Positions 6,967 through 13,682 of a DNA stretch of 13,682 nt are shown here, in pieces. The notes below the pieces were generated by a model. The model did no database searches and was not told the DNA's origin. It was given only the letters and a program-made list of their open reading frames with translations. The stretch covers positions 1 through 13,682 of the forward strand of contig JAUQXD010001340.1 of assembly GCA_030834835.1 (NCBI GenBank). The letters are read 5' to 3'. Positions within the stretch are counted from its first letter, which is position 1. Each line of letters opens with the position of its first letter. The position numbers and the translations under genes were made by a program. This DNA is from Thermoflexales bacterium (GTDB lineage Bacteria; Chloroflexota; Anaerolineae; Fen-1058).

Positions 6967-9900
6967 ATGCTCCATCCCATTCGCGCCCTTGATCACGTCA
7001 TTGACTCCTACCGTGACTACCTGACCACGGAATTCCGCGCCCGTGATCCGTTATTGCGGCAGGCGTTGGAAAACGCCCTCGATCGGGCGGGCTTCCTCGC
7101 GCAGGAGCCATTCTTTTCGGCACATCGGCCGTTTCCGCAGAAACAGCGTTGGGCCGATCTCCCTCTCGATCCGAAACTCGCGGCGGCGATCAGCCAGCGG
7201 TCGCGCAGTGACTTCGCCTTTCTGCATCAATCAGACGCCATCACGCACCTGCTGGGCGACACAGCCGGCCCGCTGGTCGTCACTACCGGCACCGGCTCCG
7301 GCAAGACCGAGGCCTTTCTCGCGCCTGTGCTGCAGGCCGCCATTCAAGACGCCGTACAACAGCGCGGAGAGCCGGGTCTCGTCGCGCTGATCCTGTATCC
7401 CATGAACGCCCTCGCCAACGATCAACTGGAGCGCATTCAGGAATACCTCAAGAATTCCGGTTGGGCGGGTAGCGTCGATGTGCAGATGTATAACCGCACC
7501 ACCACCGAGGCCGAACGCGCCGCCATGCGCCAGTCGCCGCCGCACATCCTGCTCACCAACTATCAAATGCTGGAGTATCTGTTGGTGCGGCCCAAAGATC
7601 GTGACAATCTCTTTGCCAATCATCGTCTGCGCTTTCTAGTTTTCGATGAAGTCCACACCTATCGCGGCACGCTGGGCACGCACGTCGCCCTGCTGATCCG
7701 CCGCCTCAAGGCCCACTTACGCCGATCGGTTCCGGCGGCCCCCACGCCCATTTGTGTCGGCACGTCGGCCACAATCAAGAGCGATGATCCCGCCGCGCCG
7801 CGCGAACAAGCCGTGCAAGACTTTTTCGGTCGTCTGGCGGGTGAGCAGCCCGATCGAATCCGCGTCATCAACGAGAGCCGATTGGAACTCGATATCCCGG
7901 CGGACGCGCGTTATGCCACCGCACCATACGCGGCCGTCCCCGACCTCGATGTACCTGAATCTGTTCGGCGGGCCGTGATCGCGCTCTCGGATGCCCCGGC
8001 TGACACGTCCTTGCCCGAAGCCGCCCGCCGCGCCCGGCTGTTGTGGGAGTTGAATGAGTGGCTGGGCGCGGGACCAAAATCGCTGAGCGAACTCGTCGCG
8101 CTGGTACGAGCCACGCCCGCCCGATCGGCCTGGGACGCGATCACGGTCGAGCGCGAGGTGGCCGCCGCCTTGCGCATCGGCGCGGCTTTGCCCGAAGGCA
8201 CGCCCGCGGCGCTGCGGTTGCGGGCGCATCGATTTGTGCGCGGCGGCTGGCAGTTTCACCGCTGCCTCAATCCCGCGTGCGGGGCGCTGTATCCCAAGGG
8301 CGAAGAAAAGTGCAGCCAGTGCGGCACCCGCACCGCGCCCCTCTATTTGTGCCGCAATTGCGGCGCGGACTTCTGGCGCATGAGCGGCCCGATCGACGGA
8401 GCGGGCGACCTGCAGCCCTTTGTGGAAATCAATCCCTACGATCCGGCGAACAATGGTCAGGCCCCGAACGAGTGGTTGCTGTATCAACCCGAACGCTGGA
8501 AAGATGAAGTCTACGAGCCGGATGACGATGAAGACGCCGTGGCTGAAGAACCGACCGAGTATGCGGCCCCGGGCAAACGCCGTCCGGCGTCATCACGCCA
8601 GATCAAGGATTTGCATGGCTCCTTCGATTCAGCGTCACTGCGCTTTGATCTGGAACCGGATGCCTTGCCCCACCGCGCGTCGTTGTTCAACACGCGCAAG
8701 CGCTGCCCGGGCTGCGGTTCCGTCGGCGGGTTGCGGCCGATCATTACGCGCGTCAGCCTGGGCACCTCGGCGGCTGTGAAGGTTCTGGCCGAAGGTCTGA
8801 TGGAAGCGCTGCCGGCTGATCCGCAAGCCGCCGATCACAAGCAGCGGCTATTGGTCTTTGCCGACAGCCGGCAGGATGCGGCGCATCAGGCGCGCTTTGT
8901 GAAGTTCGCGGCCCGCTACGACCGCATGCGCCAGCGTGTCGTGCGTATCCTGCGCGACAAGGGGCCGTTGTCCTTGCAGAAGGTGGTGGAAGAACTGGGC
9001 CGCCTGGGTGTGGAGCATCGCGACAATCCGCGCCTGCCCGACCGCGGCTATCCACGCGGCGAAGAATTGGAAAAAGTCCTGGCGTATGAAGAGGCGCCGC
9101 TGCTGGACGACCTGGCTGTCAACACCCGGTATCGCGCCACGCTGGAGAACCTCGGCCTGGTCGCCGTGCAGTATCGTGACCTCGACGAGTTCATGCGCGA
9201 GCACGGCGCAGAGGTGACCGAATTGTTCGATCTGACACTGGCCCAGGCTGAATATCTGATCGTGCAGTTGCTGGACACCTTCCGGCGCGCGGGCCTGCTG
9301 CACCGTGATCTACTGCGCTTTCACCCGGATGGCGTGAGCAACCAATCGGTTACCTATGCCGCTGAATGGGAGCGCCGCTTGCGCAATCCGGTTGGTCTGC
9401 CCGTGGACGAGGCGGGGCATCCGGCCCTGCAACACTCGGGCAGCGACTTGCCGCCGGGCGTGCTCGTCAAACCGGTCTGGGGCAAAGGTCATACCCCGGC
9501 CACGCCGCAAAAGGTCCTGACCTTGCTGCTGGGTCGCATGTCGGAGACGCCGCCAGATCTTGAGGCCGTGCGCCGGCTCATGTATCTGTTGGGCGATTTC
9601 GGCTATTTGAGAAGCGATGACTTGCACGGTTTCAAGAGTAAGCCCGTGAAGTTGTATCAAGTCAACGACGCGTTGGTGGTGCTGTCGCTGGCGCGTGGGG
9701 ATCGGCGCGCCCAATGCGATACCTGCACGCGCGTGGTGCCAGACAGCCCAAGTGGTCTGCCGTGCCCGCGCTGCAAAGATGGCACACTGCGGCCGCTCAG
9801 CGACGACGAAGTTAGACACTCCCGTTACGCGCGACGCGCCCTGAATCCCGGCGGTGAGCCGCTCGTGGCCGAAGAACATACCGCTCAGATCACGGCCGCC

Positions 9901-12210
9901 AAACGCAAAGTGCTCGAAGATCAGTTCAAGTCCAGGACCGACGCGCTCAATTTCCTGGCGTGTTCACCGACGCTGGAACTGGGCATCGATGTGGGCCAAC
10001 TCGATTCGGTGGTCATGCGCAACGTGCCGCCTCGACCGGACAATTACGCCCAACGCGGCGGGCGGGCCGGCCGGCGCAGCCGGGTCGGCATTGTGCTGGG
10101 CTATACCCGCGCCACACCGCACGATCAATACTTCTTCGATCATCCGGGTGAAATGATCGCCGGTGAAGTGCCCGCGCCGGCGTTCGGTCTGGGCAATCGC
10201 GACGCCTTGCTGCGCCACGTCAACGCCATTGCGTGCGGCCTGGCCGAGCCGGGCCTGGCGGGGCGCATGATCGAGTATGTGACCTTCAAAGGTGAAGTTG
10301 TCGCCGAGCAGCTCGCCGAATTGCTGTCCGGCCTTGAGGCGGCGATCCCGCTGGCGGTGGACGTGGCGCTGGATGCCTTCGGCGCCGATGCTTTGTCAGA
10401 GGCCGCTTTCTCGCGTGAGGATCTCCGGGCCGCTTTGGAGCAATTGCCCGCCAGGGTCAAAGACGCGATCGAGCGTACTGCTCTGCAGGTGCAGAAACTG
10501 CATGCCTCCATGGACGCCGCCTATGAAACCGGCCAGCAGGCCCGGGTGGCCAATCGGTCGATGGACATGATCAACAAATTGCTCGGTGTGCAAACTGAGC
10601 AAAACCGGACCGACGAAGCCAACGACATGGGGGCCGCCTATCCTTTGCGGCGTCTGGCTGAATTCGGTCTGCTACCCGGCTATGAGTTCCCCGTCCAACC
10701 GGCCACGCTGCGGTTGCTGGGCGACGCCGATGAATGGAGCACGCTCTCCACGGCTCGCTCGACCGGCCTGCGCCAGTATGAACCTGGTGCGCCGGTGTAT
10801 GCCCGCGGCAAGCGCTGGAAGGTGTTTGGCGTTGATCTGTCTTCGCCGTGGAATCCGCAGGGCAAGCAAACCGCCTGGTACTATACCCAATGTCCAACCT
10901 GCAAGTTGGTCTACGATCCTCAGGAAGACGCCCGTTGTCCGCGCTGCAGCCAGGCCTCGGCGGGTCAGCCGCGCCCGGCCTACGCCTACGCCGGTTTCCT
11001 GGCGCGGGTCGATGAATCGGCTGTGGCGGACGAAGAAGATCGCGTGGGCAATGCGGACCGCGTGCAGATTCACCCCTCCTGGCATGCCGAGCAAATGATC
11101 GGCAAGTGGCGCTTGCCCGAAGGCTGGCGGCTTGAACTGCGGCGTGGGGAAGTCGTGCGCTGGGTCAACGCCGGGCCGCTCAAAGACCCGACCAACAAAG
11201 ACGGCGATCGGGTGGCCTACATGATCTGTCCGCAATGCGGCAAACTGTTGACCCCGCTTGAAGAGCCGGCGGGGCCGAAGAGCAAGCGCAAGGGGAGCAA
11301 GGCCCCGGCGCGCGGCAATCAAGAAGATGGTTACGGCCACGCCCAGAATTGCACCTTGAAAGGCCAGCCCGGCGACACGGGCGCGATATTCGCCGAAGAC
11401 AAAGTGGAGACCCTGCGACTGTTGTTCCCGTGGGCCGGGACACCTGATCAAGACCAGGCACTTAGGTCCTGGGCAATCACACTCGGTGAAGCGATCCTGG
11501 CTGGGGCAGAGCGGCACTTCGCTTTGTCGGGCAACGATCTTAACGCACTATGGGAAGGTGCACATGAAATTAAGCACAGCGACGTCGTGAGCTGCCAGGG
11601 TGTGTTGACCTTTATCGATCCTAATCTGGGCGGCAGCGGTTATCTGCGCAAACTGGCTGAGGAGTTCGATCAAGTGGCGCGCGCGGCCTTGCAACATCTT
11701 GATCATGACGGTTGCGAGACGGCCTGCTATCGCTGCTTGAAAACTTACCTCAATCAACGCTGGCATGGTGTATTGCGCTGGCCGGTGGTGACCGCGACGC
11801 TGCAAGGGCTGGCCGAAGCTACTCCTGAAGCCACCCCCCTGACTGCGCAGGACATCAACGATTCCGCCCCCTGGCAGCAGGCCTTTGCGGCCGGCTGTGC
11901 CTCACCGTTAGAATATCGCTGTATGCAAGTGTTGGAACAAGCCGGGTTCTCCCCAGCCAGACAATATGCCATTCGGGATGGCGCTGGCTTGCCTTTCACG
12001 GTTGCCGACTTCGCCTTTCCCGATCAACGCGTGGCGATCTACGTGGATGGTGTCGCTTTTCATACGGGCGATCGACTGCGGCGTGATCGAACGATTGAGC
12101 AACGCTTGCAGAGCATGGCGAATCCATGGAAAGTGCTGCGAGTAAAAGCAAAAGACATATATCAAGACCAGAACGACCTGATCGGGCGAATGAAATCTGC
12201 ACTTCCGTGA
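6967..12210 (+). CDS. Giant DExH helicase with DUF1998 and C-terminal nuclease (DruE/MrfA-like)
   Basis: The 1747-residue protein is a superfamily 2 helicase. RecA1 spans residues about 85-300: motif I is TTGTGSGKT with K113, motif Ia LYPMNALAND, motif II D227-E-V-H230, motif III GTSAT. RecA2 starts at LLVFADSR (628) and carries ELGIDVG (about 1004-1010) and motif VI QRGGRAGR (1029-1036), with a long insert between. Cysteine clusters that look like zinc ribbons occur at 433/438/449/452/462/465, 580/583, 917/920/933/936, 1309/1312/1324/1327 and 1421/1424 with H1458/C1462. C1583/C1587/C1590 (CETACYRCL) is the DUF1998 motif. Residues about 1650-1747 form a DUF559/Vsr-like nuclease: ADFAF (D1681), IYVDG (D1694), H1699, and a final VLRVKAKDI strand. 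Large DUF1998 helicases define Druantia (DruE) and resemble DISARM DrmA/DrmB and the repair helicase MrfA. Here the likely role is translocation on invading or damaged DNA coupled to cleavage. The helicase call is firm; the defence role is inferred. Confidence 0.93.
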   Translation: MLHPIRALDHVIDSYRDYLTTEFRARDPLLRQALENALDRAGFLAQEPFFSAHRPFPQKQRWADLPLDPKLAAAISQRSRSDFAFLHQSDAITHLLGDTAGPLVVTTGTGSGKTEAFLAPVLQAAIQDAVQQRGEPGLVALILYPMNALANDQLERIQEYLKNSGWAGSVDVQMYNRTTTEAERAAMRQSPPHILLTNYQMLEYLLVRPKDRDNLFANHRLRFLVFDEVHTYRGTLGTHVALLIRRLKAHLRRSVPAAPTPICVGTSATIKSDDPAAPREQAVQDFFGRLAGEQPDRIRVINESRLELDIPADARYATAPYAAVPDLDVPESVRRAVIALSDAPADTSLPEAARRARLLWELNEWLGAGPKSLSELVALVRATPARSAWDAITVEREVAAALRIGAALPEGTPAALRLRAHRFVRGGWQFHRCLNPACGALYPKGEEKCSQCGTRTAPLYLCRNCGADFWRMSGPIDGAGDLQPFVEINPYDPANNGQAPNEWLLYQPERWKDEVYEPDDDEDAVAEEPTEYAAPGKRRPASSRQIKDLHGSFDSASLRFDLEPDALPHRASLFNTRKRCPGCGSVGGLRPIITRVSLGTSAAVKVLAEGLMEALPADPQAADHKQRLLVFADSRQDAAHQARFVKFAARYDRMRQRVVRILRDKGPLSLQKVVEELGRLGVEHRDNPRLPDRGYPRGEELEKVLAYEEAPLLDDLAVNTRYRATLENLGLVAVQYRDLDEFMREHGAEVTELFDLTLAQAEYLIVQLLDTFRRAGLLHRDLLRFHPDGVSNQSVTYAAEWERRLRNPVGLPVDEAGHPALQHSGSDLPPGVLVKPVWGKGHTPATPQKVLTLLLGRMSETPPDLEAVRRLMYLLGDFGYLRSDDLHGFKSKPVKLYQVNDALVVLSLARGDRRAQCDTCTRVVPDSPSGLPCPRCKDGTLRPLSDDEVRHSRYARRALNPGGEPLVAEEHTAQITAAKRKVLEDQFKSRTDALNFLACSPTLELGIDVGQLDSVVMRNVPPRPDNYAQRGGRAGRRSRVGIVLGYTRATPHDQYFFDHPGEMIAGEVPAPAFGLGNRDALLRHVNAIACGLAEPGLAGRMIEYVTFKGEVVAEQLAELLSGLEAAIPLAVDVALDAFGADALSEAAFSREDLRAALEQLPARVKDAIERTALQVQKLHASMDAAYETGQQARVANRSMDMINKLLGVQTEQNRTDEANDMGAAYPLRRLAEFGLLPGYEFPVQPATLRLLGDADEWSTLSTARSTGLRQYEPGAPVYARGKRWKVFGVDLSSPWNPQGKQTAWYYTQCPTCKLVYDPQEDARCPRCSQASAGQPRPAYAYAGFLARVDESAVADEEDRVGNADRVQIHPSWHAEQMIGKWRLPEGWRLELRRGEVVRWVNAGPLKDPTNKDGDRVAYMICPQCGKLLTPLEEPAGPKSKRKGSKAPARGNQEDGYGHAQNCTLKGQPGDTGAIFAEDKVETLRLLFPWAGTPDQDQALRSWAITLGEAILAGAERHFALSGNDLNALWEGAHEIKHSDVVSCQGVLTFIDPNLGGSGYLRKLAEEFDQVARAALQHLDHDGCETACYRCLKTYLNQRWHGVLRWPVVTATLQGLAEATPEATPLTAQDINDSAPWQQAFAAGCASPLEYRCMQVLEQAGFSPARQYAIRDGAGLPFTVADFAFPDQRVAIYVDGVAFHTGDRLRRDRTIEQRLQSMANPWKVLRVKAKDIYQDQNDLIGRMKSALP
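11899..12207 (+). other. C-terminal DUF559/Vsr-like nuclease domain of the helicase
   Basis: Residues about 1645-1747 form a separate compact domain after DUF1998, beginning near SPLEYRCMQVLEQAGF. The order is helix, strand (VADFAFPDQ, D1681), strand (RVAIYVDGVAFH, D1694 and H1699), basic helix (DRLRRDRTIEQRLQSM) and strand (WKVLRVKA). This is the layout of DUF559/Vsr-type PD-(D/E)XK enzymes. The position that is usually Glu in the ExDG motif is Tyr1692, so catalysis may rely on the two aspartates and the histidine, as in Vsr-like variants, or may be impaired. Confidence 0.7.
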
Positions 12211-12556
12211 ATTGATGACAATCCTAGTTTGAGGCGCTACTCTTCGAACGAAAACGAACGCATCCAGTGTGTGTGGCTGCATGGGCTGAGACGATCGGTT
12301 CTGTCAAGAGCAGCGTTGTGCGCACCGAAAAAGGAAGATTTGGATACATAAGGATATTGGACGAGAGCCTCTAGTTCTAGAAGTAGGATGGGAGTTGTAA
12401 ACACATGCTGTACAGATTAAAGAATGGCGATCGGCCACAATGGAGATCGAGCGGAGAGTGATGGACGATAGTCAACTGTCCAGACTGCAAGCAATAATAC
12501 GCAAAATGCGAAGTTAACCGCGGGGGTAAATATGCAATCACAAGGGATTATCTTAC
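12211..12556 (+). other. Intergenic stretch without a confident gene
   Basis: These 346 bases between the helicase and the membrane protein gene hold no tRNA, no clear terminator hairpin with a T run and no intact long frame. A small inverted repeat TCTAG-TT-CTAGA lies at 12370-12381. The part from 12405 onward has protein-like content interrupted by stops and is listed separately. The AT content is higher than in the helicase gene. Confidence 0.6.
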
Positions 12557-12562
12557 TTGAAA
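12405..12562 (+). pseudogene. Possible decayed zinc-ribbon micro-gene
   Basis: From ATG 12405, preceded by GGGAG at 12390-12394, the frame reads MLYRLKNGDRPQWRSSGE and then TGA (12459-12461). It continues in the same frame as WTIVNCPDCKQ, TAA (12495-12497), then YAKCEVNRGGKYAITRDYLT and TGA. The pieces look like one small protein with CPDC plus a third cysteine. Two in-frame stops make it a probable pseudogene. Chance is a real alternative because the stretch is short. Confidence 0.3.
12542..12547 (+). promoter_or_regulatory. Shine-Dalgarno deciding a TTG start
   Basis: AAGGGA sits 9 nt before TTG 12557 and is the only ribosome-site-like sequence placed correctly for the long open frame that follows. 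It decides the TTG start because the only nearby ATG (12532) is in another frame that closes after about 50 codons. Confidence 0.5.
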
Positions 12563-13682
12563 TCACCATTGACTTATATCATCACCTTTCTTCATCGATA
12601 TTGGCGTGCATTTATCATCTCGATACTGGGTGTAGCAGGATTCGGTATTTATCTAGTTGGGTACAATTCTCAAGCCCGTGACGCTGGGATTCCCACACAA
12701 TTCACGCAAGAGCAGGCCAAGACATTGGCCCGCAGTTTTCTCGAAATCCAAGGTTACACTCTCGCGCCAGAGCCCCTTACAGTACTCGAAGAACAAGACA
12801 CTCAGGGCTACCGTTATCTCATTCAGCTGCTGGGAGCAGTAGATGCCGTCGAAGTCATTCGAACCCAGTCGCTGCCGCTGGTCTATTGGCGCATTGCATG
12901 GTCAACAGCAGATTATGCCGGTTGGTTCACGGTTGATGTCGGACTCAATGGCCGCGTCATAGGGTTCCAAGTGCCAGCTAAGTTCCAAGATTTTGGTGCG
13001 AACCTGCCGACTCTTGAAGCAGCGCGCCAGAGAGCGTCTGAATATCTTTCGGCCCTGCAAGACTGGGCCCCGGCTGAATGGCAGCTCATATCTAAGACTT
13101 ACTCGATTCAGTCGGGAACACGGGCCGACTATAGCTTCGAATGGCAATATAAGGCAGCCGATTGGTCGCGGGCGCTTCGATTGGCCGTGACGCTACAGGG
13201 CAACATTATCACTCAATATCGACGTTATCTTCAGGTTCCAGATGATTTTGCGGCGGCAACCGGCACAATTCGTACCCTGGCTCTCTCGATTAACGACACT
13301 GCGTTCAACTTAAGTAAGGCCCTAGTTCTCATTGCAAGCATAGTAATCTACTATCGGACAGCACGATACGGGCCAATACCTTGGCATACCGATTGGATCG
13401 TTGTCACTATTTTAGTCATAATCAGCACGTTGAAATGGCTCAATGACTGGCCACCAATTTCAACGTCGTATGATGTCACTCAGTCCACCGGTCTTTGGGT
13501 TGTCGACCTTGCTGTAAGCTGGCTTCAGTCAGTCGTTGCCGATGCGGGTACACTCTTTCTGTTATGGAAAGGCGGTACACTTCTAGGCCGCAAAGTGCAA
13601 CCACGTCGTAACTGGCTACTATTGCGCAGCGGCAATCGTTTGGAGTCGCTTGCGCACTCCTACTGGCGCGGGCTAGTTCTCG
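12557..13682 (+). CDS. Membrane protein with duplicated extracytoplasmic domain, 3' end missing (possible CPBP protease)
   Basis: The frame is open from TAA 12527-12529 to the window end, with no ATG near its beginning. TTG 12557 is the best start: AAGGGA at 12542-12547 lies 9 nt upstream, and the product begins with a short basic cytoplasmic end and then a transmembrane helix (residues 18-36, AFIISILGVAGFGIYLVGY). Two related domains follow, each starting with a helix of the pattern QAKTLARSFLEIQGYTL (from about 48) or EAARQRASEYLSALQDW (from about 152) and then strands; they look PepSY-like. At least three more membrane segments occur near 255-266, 280-294 and 313-334. This layout is known from Chloroflexota proteins ending in a CPBP (Abi) glutamic intramembrane protease domain, but the catalytic motifs would lie beyond the window, so that call is a guess. 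There is no sign that it belongs to the upstream operon. Confidence 0.8.
   Translation, partial: MKSPLTYIITFLHRYWRAFIISILGVAGFGIYLVGYNSQARDAGIPTQFTQEQAKTLARSFLEIQGYTLAPEPLTVLEEQDTQGYRYLIQLLGAVDAVEVIRTQSLPLVYWRIAWSTADYAGWFTVDVGLNGRVIGFQVPAKFQDFGANLPTLEAARQRASEYLSALQDWAPAEWQLISKTYSIQSGTRADYSFEWQYKAADWSRALRLAVTLQGNIITQYRRYLQVPDDFAAATGTIRTLALSINDTAFNLSKALVLIASIVIYYRTARYGPIPWHTDWIVVTILVIISTLKWLNDWPPISTSYDVTQSTGLWVVDLAVSWLQSVVADAGTLFLLWKGGTLLGRKVQPRRNWLLLRSGNRLESLAHSYWRGLVL

Noticed and set aside
7717..8487. 256-codon open frame on the - strand
   Set aside because: It is opposite the helicase core; the translation is Ala/Arg/Gly-rich low-complexity sequence typical of antisense frames in GC-rich genes.
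10672..11517. 281-codon open frame on the - strand
   Set aside because: It lies wholly opposite the zinc-ribbon and DUF1998 part of the helicase. Its composition is that of a GC-rich shadow and no domain is visible.
12370..12381. Inverted repeat TCTAG-TT-CTAGA as terminator or operator
   Set aside because: The stem is only 5 bp, with a 2-nt loop and no T run. It is too weak to call as a terminator.
12440..12517. 25-codon frame MEIERRVMDDSQL...
   Set aside because: It has no ribosome site and no recognisable content, and it competes with the better zinc-ribbon-like frame over the same bases.
12657..13190. Short + strand frames at 12657-12842 and 12993-13190
   Set aside because: Both lie in another frame inside the long open membrane-protein gene that starts at 12557.
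1..13682. CRISPR array, tRNA, rRNA or insertion sequence
   Set aside because: I saw no regularly spaced short repeats, no cloverleaf-like tRNA sequence, no rRNA signature and no transposase or terminal inverted repeats on either strand.

Overview
The window looks like a piece of a bacterial chromosome, probably from a Chloroflexota (Anaerolineae-like) genome or metagenomic bin. This assignment is an inference. It rests on the C-terminal tail YLPVVRR of the first protein, which resembles the xYLPLVxR tail common on Chloroflexota secreted proteins, and on the style of the last gene (duplicated extracytoplasmic domain followed by membrane segments). All credible genes lie on the + strand. I saw no tRNA, rRNA, CRISPR array or transposase.

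Layout. Positions 1-2067 hold the 3' part of a gene for a large secreted protein with a calcium-loop-like segment, an Ig-like domain, two PKD domains and three Ig-like repeats. Positions 2068-2336 hold a small unrecognised reading frame with a Lys/Arg-rich tail and a sliding-clamp-like QTDLF motif; it may be the remnant of a larger gene. Positions 2320-12210 form a tightly packed likely operon. Its members are a small PD-(D/E)XK nuclease-like gene broken by a -1 frameshift in a T run, an unrecognised 401-residue protein, a 949-residue NERD-STAND ATPase-TPR protein whose Walker A lysine is arginine, and a 1747-residue DExH helicase. The helicase carries several zinc-ribbon clusters, a DUF1998 cysteine motif and a C-terminal DUF559/Vsr-like nuclease domain. 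Positions 12211-12556 have no confident gene but show traces of a decayed zinc-ribbon reading frame. From 12557 (TTG start) to the end of the window there is an open 375-codon membrane protein gene that runs off the window; it may be a CPBP-type intramembrane protease.

How the genes may work together. The 2320-12210 block combines two nuclease-like proteins, a STAND-type sensor ATPase with TPRs, and a giant DUF1998 helicase of the kind that defines Druantia (DruE) and is related to DISARM (DrmA/DrmB) and MrfA. This gene content, in a compact same-strand block next to unrelated genes, suggests an anti-phage or DNA-restriction module. The combination of NERD-STAND-TPR, an unrecognised 401-residue protein and a helicase-DUF1998-nuclease fusion does not match any named system I can recall. 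The system-level claim is an inference from domains and neighbourhood, not something the sequence proves.
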